Source: a virus. Taken from it: a stretch of DNA of 41,121 nt. The notes below the pieces were generated by a model. That model saw nothing but the letters and a program-made list of their open reading frames with translations. It searched no databases and was not told the origin of the DNA. The stretch covers positions 1 to 41,121 of the IMG/VR virus record IMGVR_UViG_3300044712_000593; one strand, given 5' to 3'. The position numbers and the translations under genes are program-made. Within the stretch, counting starts at the first letter, position 1. Each line of letters begins with the position of its first letter. Below, one piece after another: positions 16,101 to 25,075 of this stretch.

Positions 16101-18799
16101 TTGTTCCGCAATTTTGGCAATTTTTGTACTTCTTCGACCACTCGTCTTTTTTCAAACTCCGAAAGCTGGCTACTCTTTTCATTTCCTGACAACCCTTCAA
16201 TTTGCCGTGAAGTTCCGAATGTTTCTGATGGCTCAGTAGTTCCAGATTGTCCGGATCGTTGTCTAAGCTGTTCAGATTCTTGTGGTGGACGTGTTCGTGC
16301 TTTTTTAGCTTCCTCCCCAATTTCTTTTCCATAATTACCCGATGTTCGTAACGCCTCCCCTCCTCTGTCATTATTACCCAATAACTCCCCGACTTGTCCT
16401 TCCTTTGCCATCGACTGCCTAATGAGTTCTTCCTCCGCGTTTGTGCTCTTTTCTGAATTGTTGCTTTCGATGGCATCCAACCAGTCAATGGATGCTTGTA
16501 ATCTGGCTGCTTCATTTTCTCCAATAAGGTTTGCCGCTGTTTCTCTATTGATTTTTGGCTGCGTTTGTGACCTTTCTGGAAAGATGTCTTGGTTGCTTTT
16601 TGATTCGCCATATGTTTTTGGCAAACTTAATGAACTTTTCTCAGGAAGGGCATCGTTTTGTGGTTTTATAGTTATAGTTTCAGGATGTTTTATTTCTCCT
16701 GGTTGAATAATTGAAATTGTTGGTTCCTTGACTTCCGGTGCAGGGAACAATTCTTTAGCATAATCCACAACCGTATCTCCAAATTGATCCCTAACTGCAT
16801 CTTCTGGTAATGCTTCAGATAATGGCCTCCAATTTTCATCTCTTTTTTGTGCTTGTTGAGCAATCATTTTCCAGAAACCAATTGGATCTTTTTTGATCAT
16901 TTCCTCATAGGTGTCGGGCAATATTCCCTCATGCAGCCATTCTTCTGCAATTTCAGTAGCTTCCTTTGCCTGATCTTTGCTTAATCCATTTTCTGGCTTT
17001 ATTGGCTTTTCTATTTCTTTTGATAAGGCTAAATTATCTTTAGTTAATTTCTCAATCCTTTCTTTAATTGGTTCCTGTAATGACTTGTGAGTAGTTTCTT
17101 TTTGCTGCTCTAATTCATTCAACTTATCAATATTGTCCTGTATTTTAAATCTGGCTTCTTCAGTTACATTTGGCGGTATTTGAGCATCTTTTTCTTTATA
17201 CTCATTGATTCTTTGTTGAGTTTCATCAGCGGCTTTTTGGGTTATTTCTCCGCTTTGAACTTTCTCTTGCAACATTCCATTCACTTGTTCATCTGGCATC
17301 TTCGAAAGTCCATGCAGCAACGTTCTGTAATTAGGCTTAGTCATCCCACGGCCTGCTTTAATAGCTGCTGCCATAGCAACTGTTCCCAATAATCCCATTT
17401 CTATTTGCTCGGCTACCCCTTCGCTCAATGGGCGGTCAATGCCGATGGATTTTGCTAATTGATTCTTGTATACTTGCCCCGCTGCGCCTACTCCCCCTAT
17501 TGCCAATCCTTCTAAACCAGCGTTGCCAAGTTCGTGACCACTTGATTTAAGAACATTAAATGCAGCTTGTTTAAATGAATTGCTTAACGGCATAGGAGCA
17601 ATAGGTTTAACTCCTATTTTAGCACCCACCAAACCCATAGCACCACCCGTTACCGCTCCAACTTCTGCTGCTTGTTCGGCCTGACTTCTCGCTTGCCTTA
17701 CTGCCTCGAACTTTTCAACACCTTGACCTCTTAATTCATTGTATACCTGCTGGAACGTGGACGCGTATTCTAACTTAGCAAATTCACGTCCACCTATAAT
17801 TGCGCCTGCTGCCATCCCTGCTTGCGGCCCTCCAAAACTTGCAATAGCCCCTCCCAATATTGGCTTAATAGGTGTACCTCCTAACATTTGTGTTATCTCA
17901 GACAATTTCCCTTTTGGCACCGGAATCGGTTCATCCATATCGTGCCTATTTCTTCTATCCTCTAAATCCATTGCAATAGCAGCATCATTTTCTGTATTCT
18001 TCAAAAAATCATAATCGGCAAATAATTTGCTTTTTTGCTTCCACCCTTCAATAGCACCTCCAACTAAGCCCAATGGCTTAATTAGCTTATTGCTTCTTGC
18101 ATCATATATTAAATTACCTTTCGATATTTGTTTTGCATTATCTTCTATTTTTGAAACTCTATCATGTTGATCTAGTTCCAATGAATTAAATGCATCAATC
18201 GTATATAAATTTTTTTGAATTTCTTTTGCTTTTTCAGGATACTTTTTCATGGTTTCTTCCATCATACGAATAGCTTTACCACGATCAGCCTGAATATCTA
18301 TATCCTCTTTTGCCAAATCTTCATCAGTAATAGGTAGGTCTTGCGGCTTGGTTGCTTGTGGAATTAGTCTTTGCACGTCAATTTCTGCCTGAGTTTTCGG
18401 CATATCAGTTTTAGCCACAGATATATTTGAGGCCGCTTGCTCAAATCGGCGTTGCTTAATCATATCTGCCTTTATATCCTTATTGCCGATTAATTCATTT
18501 TGGATGGCCTCATGCGCTACTCTTGCTTTGCCTTCTAATTTTAAAGGAGCTAATTCGTCTTTTTGTTTTTGATCGGTGAATTCTCTTGTAATTTGAGCAG
18601 GAGCGGATTTAAAAGTAGGCTGTGATATTTGGATTTGAAATGCTTGTTGTGGTTGTTCTACTGGTTTTTCGGTAACAAGTTTAGCCCGTAATCCTAATGG
18701 ATCAGGTGCAATTTGCTTGATAGCTAACTTTTTCCTCAACCCTAAAGGATCGGGGTCACCACCGTTTTCTATTTGATTATATATTACTTCTTCGGCCAT
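13148..18799 (-). CDS. Giant internal virion (cargo/ejection-like) protein, 1883 aa
   Basis: This very large protein is probably packed in the virion and ejected. The N-terminus carries two copies of a motif (PDPLGLRKKL at 16-25 and PDPLGLRAKL at 32-41). Several Gly/Ala-rich hydrophobic segments (such as GGPQAGMAAGAIIGG, GAVTGGAMGLVGAKIG and, near the C-terminus, GRGVAMGVAIMGAASLGGAK) could insert into membranes. The centre is strongly coiled-coil and charged, with a degenerate GASQEG repeat near residue 975. The C-terminal ~450 residues look globular (ARAINELTGRGKMPAGLAQA) and resemble C-terminal regions of large polyvalent phage proteins. Residues 730-928 are encoded by DNA that also encodes a complete HNH endonuclease in another frame. 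Its start codon shares a base with the upstream stop. Confidence 0.7.
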   Translation of the reverse strand: MAEEVIYNQIENGGDPDPLGLRKKLAIKQIAPDPLGLRAKLVTEKPVEQPQQAFQIQISQPTFKSAPAQITREFTDQKQKDELAPLKLEGKARVAHEAIQNELIGNKDIKADMIKQRRFEQAASNISVAKTDMPKTQAEIDVQRLIPQATKPQDLPITDEDLAKEDIDIQADRGKAIRMMEETMKKYPEKAKEIQKNLYTIDAFNSLELDQHDRVSKIEDNAKQISKGNLIYDARSNKLIKPLGLVGGAIEGWKQKSKLFADYDFLKNTENDAAIAMDLEDRRNRHDMDEPIPVPKGKLSEITQMLGGTPIKPILGGAIASFGGPQAGMAAGAIIGGREFAKLEYASTFQQVYNELRGQGVEKFEAVRQARSQAEQAAEVGAVTGGAMGLVGAKIGVKPIAPMPLSNSFKQAAFNVLKSSGHELGNAGLEGLAIGGVGAAGQVYKNQLAKSIGIDRPLSEGVAEQIEMGLLGTVAMAAAIKAGRGMTKPNYRTLLHGLSKMPDEQVNGMLQEKVQSGEITQKAADETQQRINEYKEKDAQIPPNVTEEARFKIQDNIDKLNELEQQKETTHKSLQEPIKERIEKLTKDNLALSKEIEKPIKPENGLSKDQAKEATEIAEEWLHEGILPDTYEEMIKKDPIGFWKMIAQQAQKRDENWRPLSEALPEDAVRDQFGDTVVDYAKELFPAPEVKEPTISIIQPGEIKHPETITIKPQNDALPEKSSLSLPKTYGESKSNQDIFPERSQTQPKINRETAANLIGENEAARLQASIDWLDAIESNNSEKSTNAEEELIRQSMAKEGQVGELLGNNDRGGEALRTSGNYGKEIGEEAKKARTRPPQESEQLRQRSGQSGTTEPSETFGTSRQIEGLSGNEKSSQLSEFEKRRVVEEVQKLPKLRNNTEKAQSAGIVRHMLEQALREDPSKTKQIIDLVTENLPNHALRERISKEISLGQTSRNSPSMGARIPESEETANAQSQEGASQEGYGASQEGVGAPPLPPSEGKGIYVERPSTQLSFRGLQEVANEFGYEDVKSRDRVSDIQERKNAEITTNEWAQNGEYQRNVDDLLNRIESKEHVPTAKQRLILEQYLANESQKLRETPRTSPEFDRQLQKVKRIKDIGQIARQEAGAALRLPEGGSRPHPVNDLTDAMVAKMEANAVDKLTDQQKADVEAQVDKYKKAADEAAEKTARLEEQVAKLEADKEFKKVKSATKREKKTAAERIAYRRGEIEAAREALRKLRTGESGLSAVPLPGVRELMAIAPHVKNIMVDLVAQGVDNLQDVVSHLHNEFKDVLEGLTEKNIHDIIAGEYNEKGKPLSELQRQIRDLQDEAKLINQLEALENGTPPKTEKAKRERNQKIKELRDKIKGLKAEDGAEELRAIKKRNEQTEKKIKDKIQKGEFEKEPKKSIFDREDVKQRHPELRKEALDAIAKKEDAQHEFDLALFNDEMAKRSKFSKAVDFGGKLVHTSKALMAGIDDSATFVQNGLVMLANPKLGAKVWLKHWKEAFNDAEFKRELAAIHARPDWEIIKKSELDIVEPHTAASKQVEEAFEQNLLAGKIKIKGEEYQPWKYTGGIFERAFTSMGNNFRLGLFEKRMNMLKAEGKTFESHPQEYKDAARAINELTGRGKMPAGLAQAAPYVTPFIWAPRLLTSTINTLGLSDLVLGWKGKGYYQNLTPTQRRFALGQLGRGVAMGVAIMGAASLGGAKVDYDPRSVTFGDIIAGDHHYNVFGRYVPVIKALVQAVGGVRVRQGGEQDLDNPKYGGKTRVGVIGGFFRGKMTPAAGAVYDLAEGKNYFTQEPFGVEDLPAALLTPLSVKELKEGWQNDGTWTLLNRFLPAFEGIKTSDERDFNKSRGGSGGGAGATQAVKAKPTRPAKPTRLHK
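16015..16611 (-). CDS. HNH homing endonuclease nested in another frame of the cargo gene
   Basis: This 198-residue, strongly basic protein is encoded entirely inside the 1883-codon gene, same strand, shifted by one base. An N-terminal NUMOD3-like DNA-binding region (FQKGHKRSQKSIEKQRQ) is followed by a linker and then a full HNH core. The core has YEHRVIMEKKLGRKL (residues 88-102), HVHHKN (107-112), DNDPDNLELL (117-126) and SHQKHSELHGK (127-137). The C-terminus has paired cysteines (CQNC 165-168, CGTC 181-184) that look like a zinc-binding ribbon. The conserved His/Asn/His positions are present and there is no stop or gap, so it is probably active. Codons ending in G (aag, cag, gag, agg) are unusually frequent, as expected if the host frame constrains them. 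The start is ATG behind ccaaaaacat. Confidence 0.8.
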   Translation of the reverse strand: MANQKATKTSFQKGHKRSQKSIEKQRQTLLEKMKQPDYKHPLTGWMPSKATIQKRAQTRRKNSLGSRWQRKDKSGSYWVIMTEEGRRYEHRVIMEKKLGRKLKKHEHVHHKNLNSLDNDPDNLELLSHQKHSELHGKLKGCQEMKRVASFRSLKKDEWSKKYKNCQNCGTIQKKHRAQGLCGTCWSKHYEKIRPKRNR

Positions 18800-20289
18800 T
18801 ATTTAATCAGTCCTGCTTTTTTTGCTTGTTCAATTTCTGCGTCTGAATACCCCATCTTATTCAATTGAGAATGGCTGTATGTCTTACCATCTAAATTATA
18901 CTTTTGTTCTGTTTTTTGTGCTGGCTTAGAATATATGCCACCCATGGTAGTACTAAGTTGTTTTTTTGTTTCGCCTCTATACCCAAGCGACAAATAAGCC
19001 TGATCTAAATCCATTGGCTTACTAACATCCTTGTCTATTTCTGGATTACCACCTACATCGGTCTTTATTGATACACCTATTTTTTTGCCGGTTTTTTCAT
19101 CATAATCTTCTTTGTACTTATAAAAAACAGGCATTATTTTATTATCAGCAGTTACATATACCCTGTCAGGCTCCTGATTGTTTCGTGCCAATCCTTTCAT
19201 CATGACAGCATCGGGCTTAATTTCATATGCCATTTTTATGGTAAGTGGATTGTCCGGATCGGGGATAGGCGTTGGCTGACCTGACTTAGCATCGCCTATT
19301 CTGTTGTTCCAGAAATTAACGATCCAACTATCAGCAGCCTCCTGATCGCCTTTCTTTAATTCTTTTTGATGCCCAAAACGAATGGCTTCCATAGCTTTTT
19401 GACGACCAAATATATCTTCACCCTCTTTAAACTCTATTGACTTTCTGTTTTCTTCTAACATTGACTGCGCCGAAAGTAGTTCTTTTGGTGTTTCTACATC
19501 TTTGCCATAAACTCTTCTATAAATAGAGTTTAACTGATCATGTAGTTGTGGGTTATCCATTACATCTTTCACTATTTTATTAGTTTGAAACTGTAATGCC
19601 CTATCGGTGTCATATGCTGATGCCGCCCTATTGCCAATCACAGCTAAATTTTCATCGCTATATTGTTTTGTAATTGGCGTTCTTGTTTTAAATCCTGGCA
19701 AATATTGGGTTGCTCCTGGTGTTTCATTATATTGCAATCCTGCTGTTAGATATTTACTATAGGCTTCACGATCTTTTATATCCCACGGTTTCGGGGGTAC
19801 TGCTAACGTTGCTATATCAATATCTTGCCGATTCTGATCTCCGATTGGAAGATCATGTAATTTTATTTTATCAACTATAGTAGGATCGTCTAAGATGAAT
19901 GATGTTTGTGGATTGAGTCTGGTTTTATTTAGTTCATCTGTTGTTTTTAATGCTCTTTTGCTTTGCTCAATATGCGCTAATTGATCCTGATAACGGGCCA
20001 TATATTCCGTGTATGCTTTACCATTATCAACACGTGGATTCATAATAGCATCCTTATTTTGAGCATAGAACTGCCTCCATTCATTTGTTTTTTGCGTTAA
20101 CCCTCCCACATCTTGTGATCTCATTCCGGCAGGCGTTATATTTTTACCCATATCACGGAAATAATTATCCAAAGCGTCTTGTTTTGCTTGACGTTGGGCC
20201 ATCTGCTGTTGGAAGAATTGAACGTAGGGGCGTTGATCTATCACTACGTTTCCGGCCAAATATGGGTTAATATTATAATTTATAGCCAT
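18799..20289 (-). CDS. Probable internal virion / cargo protein, 496 aa
   Basis: This soluble, charged protein has a helical, Gln-rich N-terminal region (YVQFFQQQMAQRQAKQDALD). Its C-terminus holds a short module YNLDGKTYSHSQLNKMGYSD, followed by AEIEQAKKAGLIK. No catalytic motif is visible. It lies between a Gly-rich 228-residue protein and the giant cargo-like protein, with start and stop codons that abut. In crAss-like and related short-tailed phages this position, after the muzzle gene, is used by cargo proteins carried in the capsid. The assignment rests on position and composition. Confidence 0.5.
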   Translation of the reverse strand: MAINYNINPYLAGNVVIDQRPYVQFFQQQMAQRQAKQDALDNYFRDMGKNITPAGMRSQDVGGLTQKTNEWRQFYAQNKDAIMNPRVDNGKAYTEYMARYQDQLAHIEQSKRALKTTDELNKTRLNPQTSFILDDPTIVDKIKLHDLPIGDQNRQDIDIATLAVPPKPWDIKDREAYSKYLTAGLQYNETPGATQYLPGFKTRTPITKQYSDENLAVIGNRAASAYDTDRALQFQTNKIVKDVMDNPQLHDQLNSIYRRVYGKDVETPKELLSAQSMLEENRKSIEFKEGEDIFGRQKAMEAIRFGHQKELKKGDQEAADSWIVNFWNNRIGDAKSGQPTPIPDPDNPLTIKMAYEIKPDAVMMKGLARNNQEPDRVYVTADNKIMPVFYKYKEDYDEKTGKKIGVSIKTDVGGNPEIDKDVSKPMDLDQAYLSLGYRGETKKQLSTTMGGIYSKPAQKTEQKYNLDGKTYSHSQLNKMGYSDAEIEQAKKAGLIK

Positions 20290-20296
20290 CCCTATT

Positions 20297-20983
20297 TTAA
20301 TATTTTGCTAATGGTACTCTATATGTTGACGCTGGCAAATTGCTATCTGCTCCATATCCATAAGATGGGTTTGGCTGCCCCTGCATTCCACTCATGCCGC
20401 CCAATGCGCTGCCATATGCAGCTCCGGCCTGACTTCCACCAAATATATTTTTCAACCCTGAATTTAACAACTCATTATATCCTTGCGCCTTCATAGCAAG
20501 CATATTATATCTTTTCTCATATGGCATTATTTTATTTATGTTGAATGCTTGCCTTTCTTCTCCTGCCATAGCCTGACTTGCGGCCCCTAATTGACCAAAT
20601 CGTTGGTTTTGCTCTTGTTCTGCGGCAATCCCCGCTTTCAGTGTAGCATCATTACCTGCCTGCATAAGACTTGAAATACCGCCGATTCCCAATCTTCTAT
20701 CTTGTAATGCAGATATGCCCTGATTTATATTTCGCCCTATTCCTTGCTGTGTTGCTTTATACAACGTGCTTGCATATGGAGAAATGCCATATCTGTTTTT
20801 TGCTTCGGCATAATAATCAGATATTGATTTTGCAGGTGTATAAACAGGTGTTTGTAAGTTCTCTAACGCCTTACGGGCCTTCCTACCTCCAAATAGCCCT
20901 ATCCCTGCCTGAATAAGCCCACCAATGCCTTGTTTGGTAGATTCAGCCTTACCCATTATCGCTTGTAACATCATTGGATCCAT
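20297..20983 (-). CDS. Gly/Ala-rich internal virion protein, 228 aa
   Basis: The N-terminus has an amphipathic, Gly-rich segment (GIGGLIQAGIGLFGGRKARK) typical of membrane-active ejection proteins. The middle is helical and Gln/Ala-rich (AGIAAEQEQNQRFGQLGAAS), and the C-terminus is Gly/Ser/Tyr-rich and flexible (NPSYGYGADSNL). It lies 3 nt downstream of the muzzle-like gene. Small proteins of this composition next to the tail stabilisation gene are common in short-tailed phages and are ejected or bound inside the tail. That role is inferred here. Confidence 0.55.
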   Translation of the reverse strand: MDPMMLQAIMGKAESTKQGIGGLIQAGIGLFGGRKARKALENLQTPVYTPAKSISDYYAEAKNRYGISPYASTLYKATQQGIGRNINQGISALQDRRLGIGGISSLMQAGNDATLKAGIAAEQEQNQRFGQLGAASQAMAGEERQAFNINKIMPYEKRYNMLAMKAQGYNELLNSGLKNIFGGSQAGAAYGSALGGMSGMQGQPNPSYGYGADSNLPASTYRVPLAKY

Positions 20984-20986
20984 AGA

Positions 20987-23900
20987 CTACCTATTTGTTA
21001 GCGGTGAATTGATGTAGTATACATTTACAGCACTCAAAGTAACCAGATTAGTTGCATTGGGTGCCCTAAATTTTATTTTAATAAGGTTTCCTTTGAGGCT
21101 ATCGCCCTCCAATCCATTTACACTGTTCACGTCTCCTAAAAATGCTGCTGAAAAATTAGACTCAAAGTTTTCAAAATCCTGTGTAATTAAATTGCTTTGT
21201 TGTGGCGTGCTTCCATAACTCATGCTATTAGTAGTTATCACTGGGCAATCCCATATTGAACTTGCCACTTCGGTTACACTCAAAAAACTCTTTTTTTCAA
21301 TTAAGTTACCATTATACACTCTGGTTATTTCTGGATCAAAGTATTGTCCATAGAATGTATTCATTTGATTAGCCCCTATCGCATCATGTATGTACATTTT
21401 CCCTTGTACAAAGGAGTACAATACATTTTCTGCGCAAATAATTTGCTCAGGCGCAAAGTCATATGGCGATGTAAAACAATTTCTCCCTTCATCAAAGGCC
21501 ATTGTTTCCCCTGCAAAGCTGTCACTTCCTAATGTCCACGGCTGCAAAACACATAAATATTCTCCTGTATTGTCTTTGCGCACGTTAAAAGTTCCTGTTA
21601 TTCGTGCAAATCCACCAAATTGATAATTTCTGTTTGTTAGATAAGGGGGGATATTTTGACCAGCCCACGTTTGCGTTTTGTATAATTCAGATAAATCAGT
21701 GATGCCATCCCTGCTTAGTCTTAATTGTTTTCCTTTGATTGGGTCAACAAAATAATAAACATATCCACTTTGAACAACACTATCCGGCTGATTGCCGACA
21801 CCAAAATTACCTGCATAATATTGAACATTATTATCAGTAATTATATTGGTAGTTGTAACTAACTGCTGGCTGCCTGCACCATCAGATATGAATTTCTGGT
21901 AAACGCCGGTTTGCCCACATTTTCTTTCCTGAAAAAAAGTAAGCAGCCTATCCCATGTAGCCATTCTTTGAAGTGATCCAAATCTTCGGTCTACATTGTC
22001 TAAGTTTTGCGGATAAAATCTATTGGCTTGGTTTATATTAGTATCAGCCTGATATGCTAAACTCCACCGATACATAACAGGGAATGTAGTTTGAGCAGCA
22101 TTTGGATCATAAATGAATGCGCGGCCATTTGAATTTACTGCGCTTGGGAAATAATCTGAAAAGTTTTGATCTATCATTTTTTGTGAAATGACGTGATCAA
22201 TAGTAAAAGTTATGTTACTGGAAAGGATAGTTACCGGACGTTCGCCCCCTTCTGCAATTAGAAATATTCTATCATCTTCCAACGTAATATATGTATCAAT
22301 TGAAAACGTATATGTGCCAGCGGTTGAAGCATCAAACGTGGCTAAATACATTCTTTCGTTAAATCTATTCAGTGTAAATATTCTCCATGTGTCGCCTGAT
22401 ACATTAGTTGTAAAGTTTATTATAATGGTGCCTTTAATATGAAAAGTAGTATTCAAAATCGCCTTTAAAAACCATCTCGTATCAGAAGATGGGGTAATTC
22501 CACCACTTGGGGTATTACCACTTATATTAGCTAAAGAAACACTTTGTGCAGTTATATTTGAATCGGTATATGTTGATCCGGCAAAATTTAATCCAAATAA
22601 GAACCTTCCTGCTGTTAATGTGCCATTTAATATGTTGAAAGTATAAACATTACCAACTTGAACAGCCCTTAGTTTTATATAGAAATCGCCTTTAAAAAAC
22701 TCATAAGTTGCAGGAGTTGCATAATTAGTAGTTTGGTTTTGCAACATCCCTTGATGAAAACGAGTGCTTAAAGTTGGATTTCCTATTGCATACCTTTCGC
22801 CATATTCATAATAAACATCTAAATTATTAGCTACTGATTGGGCAGGTGTGTATAATTCTATTAAATAATTAGCAAATCCATCTGTTCCAAAATCAAAATT
22901 ACCATCCGTTGAAGGAAGTATTAGTTTTACGAATTGGCCTGATTTTGTTTCTCCATTAATAGTTGGATCTACCAATGACGCTACAATTTCATAATCTTTT
23001 GTATCTCCATAAATATTAGCAGTAGTATTATCTGCATTAATGCGCTTCATAAACTTAATCCGATCACCGGCAGTAAAGGCATACCCCAATGGACTTCCTG
23101 GATTCGCTGCCACAAACGCATTCAATGATTCAATACTTACATAAGCATATTTAATAACGCCTGATATTGCCACTGTATCTTTAAATGTCCTATCACTTAT
23201 CCATTGTTGTATTTTGCTTTTTGATAAGTCTTTAGTACGTACCCATTGAAAATAATACGCCCAATCAGGTGGCTGATGATAAATAGAAGCGTTGAATTTA
23301 GCTATATATGGCGTACTTACATCTGCTTCATTAAACGCAATAGAACTTACTGAAAACCCTGATGTATAAACTGTACCATTTGTTCTGCCTTTTTGATCAA
23401 AATAAACTAATCCAAATCCATGCTTACTTGACCAATCATACGCCATTAATGACGTATTCGTAATTGAGTTATACAAGTAGTTTGATGTAATAAAAGTCCT
23501 TGCTAAACTTATCCCCGTCTTGGAAATATATAGATCATTGTCTCCGGTACTGATTATAGTATACCCTTTTGATAATGCATCAACTCTTAACCCCTCAATT
23601 ACCGCTGCTGCGTCATCACCAACCAACAGTGTGTATGTAACTGTACTTGCGTCAGTCATATACACAGTATATGTATCCAGCGCAAAAGATGGAGATGGCA
23701 CAAGACCACGAACAACTATGTGTATGTTCCCTGACCCAAAACCGCTTTTACCCCCCTGATTAGCTATTAATCTGGTGAAATATATACCACTATAAAATAC
23801 GGTTTGACCTGATGTTAAATTGCTTGTTGTAGTGCCATTGCTGAAGTTTGTAAGATTACCATATCCTTCAGTTATGTTACCGTAAGTAAGTACATTCCCA

Positions 23901-24877
23901 TTTATGATAGTCTGCGCTCCTGCAACTTGTGGCACATAATCAAACAATTGATTGCTTTCTTCTACATTAATATAGTTATATGCCTGATTGTTGTAAAATA
24001 AATAAGTTGCTATGTCATTATCAGGAACGCTTTCTACAGCTTTGTCAATTGATGCAATTAAAAAGTAATCAGAAAATACATTGCCTAAACTTACAGCAGC
24101 CAATAACTCTATTTTTTTAACATTGGCTGGCCCCGTTTGATATGTTACTGCAATCCGGCAATTCTTAGTTGGGTCAGTATCTACTTGCTGGTCAAAAGCA
24201 GATGCCGGTAAGCATAACTCACCCTGCGAACTTGTTACTGATTTATCCTGATCATCAAATACCCATTTTTCTTTTATCTTAAAAAGTTTTTTTCTTAAAT
24301 TATTAACGGTATTTGAAACATCATTTTCATATACTGTATATGGAGGTATATCAGCGGGTTCTTTTGCGATATCTAAGTATGACTTTTTGATAGTTCCGTA
24401 GCCACCGTTTACAGCCCGTTGAATATTCAATTTCTTCGGAACTCCATAGCTATCCGTAAAACATAAGATATTGCCTTGCGTACTATCTCCGTATATAATA
24501 TCTATGTTGTAAATTATTCCGGTATCTGTAAACCCTAAAACATCAGTATCTGCATTTATGCCACCTTCAACTAATCTATACCATATTGCCGCAAGAGTAT
24601 CATACATGTAAATGGCCTTATTGTCATCCCCACGGTAATTAAACGTAAATATTTTTTTACCGATTGGATCATAATATCGCCCTATGGTTAAATTGTTGCC
24701 ATCATTTATTAAGAAAGGATTTGTTTTTTCTCTGGTTCCAGGCATATTCCTAACCTGCAAATTAGGAGCAGTACCTTTAAATACGACATTACGCGCAGCA
24801 TTATGATGGATTGCCGGCATCACCTCGTCTGGGTCATCGTAATTTAAAAATCCGCTAAATGGGAAATTTTGAACCAT
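20987..24877 (-). CDS. Muzzle / tail stabilisation-like protein, 1296 aa
   Basis: This long, beta-rich structural protein begins MVQNFPFSGFLNYDDPDEVM. Near residue 140 it has a segment of the type GNILCFTDSYGVPKKLNIQ that I associate with stabilisation/muzzle proteins of Bacteroidota short-tailed phages (a partner phrase about a fluid or instrument-like parameter set precedes it). The central ~700 residues are Asn/Thr/Tyr-rich beta structure. The C-terminal part (residues about 950-1280) contains LDNVDRRFGSLQRMATWDRL and FTSPYDFAPEQIICAENVLY. There is no signal peptide. The size and position (after the ring-like proteins, before the cargo-like proteins) fit the muzzle that closes the short tail in crAss-like phages. 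The start overlaps the previous stop by one base. Confidence 0.6.
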   Translation of the reverse strand: MVQNFPFSGFLNYDDPDEVMPAIHHNAARNVVFKGTAPNLQVRNMPGTREKTNPFLINDGNNLTIGRYYDPIGKKIFTFNYRGDDNKAIYMYDTLAAIWYRLVEGGINADTDVLGFTDTGIIYNIDIIYGDSTQGNILCFTDSYGVPKKLNIQRAVNGGYGTIKKSYLDIAKEPADIPPYTVYENDVSNTVNNLRKKLFKIKEKWVFDDQDKSVTSSQGELCLPASAFDQQVDTDPTKNCRIAVTYQTGPANVKKIELLAAVSLGNVFSDYFLIASIDKAVESVPDNDIATYLFYNNQAYNYINVEESNQLFDYVPQVAGAQTIINGNVLTYGNITEGYGNLTNFSNGTTTSNLTSGQTVFYSGIYFTRLIANQGGKSGFGSGNIHIVVRGLVPSPSFALDTYTVYMTDASTVTYTLLVGDDAAAVIEGLRVDALSKGYTIISTGDNDLYISKTGISLARTFITSNYLYNSITNTSLMAYDWSSKHGFGLVYFDQKGRTNGTVYTSGFSVSSIAFNEADVSTPYIAKFNASIYHQPPDWAYYFQWVRTKDLSKSKIQQWISDRTFKDTVAISGVIKYAYVSIESLNAFVAANPGSPLGYAFTAGDRIKFMKRINADNTTANIYGDTKDYEIVASLVDPTINGETKSGQFVKLILPSTDGNFDFGTDGFANYLIELYTPAQSVANNLDVYYEYGERYAIGNPTLSTRFHQGMLQNQTTNYATPATYEFFKGDFYIKLRAVQVGNVYTFNILNGTLTAGRFLFGLNFAGSTYTDSNITAQSVSLANISGNTPSGGITPSSDTRWFLKAILNTTFHIKGTIIINFTTNVSGDTWRIFTLNRFNERMYLATFDASTAGTYTFSIDTYITLEDDRIFLIAEGGERPVTILSSNITFTIDHVISQKMIDQNFSDYFPSAVNSNGRAFIYDPNAAQTTFPVMYRWSLAYQADTNINQANRFYPQNLDNVDRRFGSLQRMATWDRLLTFFQERKCGQTGVYQKFISDGAGSQQLVTTTNIITDNNVQYYAGNFGVGNQPDSVVQSGYVYYFVDPIKGKQLRLSRDGITDLSELYKTQTWAGQNIPPYLTNRNYQFGGFARITGTFNVRKDNTGEYLCVLQPWTLGSDSFAGETMAFDEGRNCFTSPYDFAPEQIICAENVLYSFVQGKMYIHDAIGANQMNTFYGQYFDPEITRVYNGNLIEKKSFLSVTEVASSIWDCPVITTNSMSYGSTPQQSNLITQDFENFESNFSAAFLGDVNSVNGLEGDSLKGNLIKIKFRAPNATNLVTLSAVNVYYINSPLTNR

Positions 24878-25074
24878 TATTTTTCTCTTGTATCAATTAC
24901 TTGTTTGCTTTGATCTTTTTTTACTTCATCATAATCTATAGCTACAGCATCTTTTATATTTTTAAACTCACCTTCACATTCTTCACAAGCGGTCACCCTT
25001 ATTCCTCCTATAAAATAGGATGTTAACTTATCGGTTCTATTGCCGCATCTGCATATGTATTTTGATATTGCCAT
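24877..25074 (-). CDS. Small zinc-ribbon protein, 65 aa
   Basis: Two cysteine pairs are visible, CRC (residues 8-10, YICRCGNRTDK) and CEEC (residues 30-33, TACEECEGEF), about 20 residues apart. This is the pattern of a small zinc ribbon. A charged helix follows (KNIKDAVAIDYDEVKKDQ). It lies between a ring-like virion protein and the muzzle-like gene and abuts both. It could be a small structural or assembly factor; the family is not recognised. Confidence 0.6.
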   Translation of the reverse strand: MAISKYICRCGNRTDKLTSYFIGGIRVTACEECEGEFKNIKDAVAIDYDEVKKDQSKQVIDTREK

Positions 25075-25075
25075 A

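Noticed and set aside
15769-16239. Plus-strand ORF antisense to the giant cargo gene and the nested HNH gene
   Set aside because: It has no recognisable motif and looks like a shadow, whereas the minus-strand frames carry a clear HNH domain and a coherent virion protein.
16015-18799. Intein or group I intron carrying the HNH gene
   Set aside because: The HNH is in a different frame from the host protein, so it cannot be an intein. The host frame runs through without a stop, so splicing is not needed, and I see no intron core or intein splice motifs.
13148-18799. Virion-associated lytic transglycosylase or peptidase activity
   Set aside because: I found no catalytic motif that I could defend in the 1883-aa protein.
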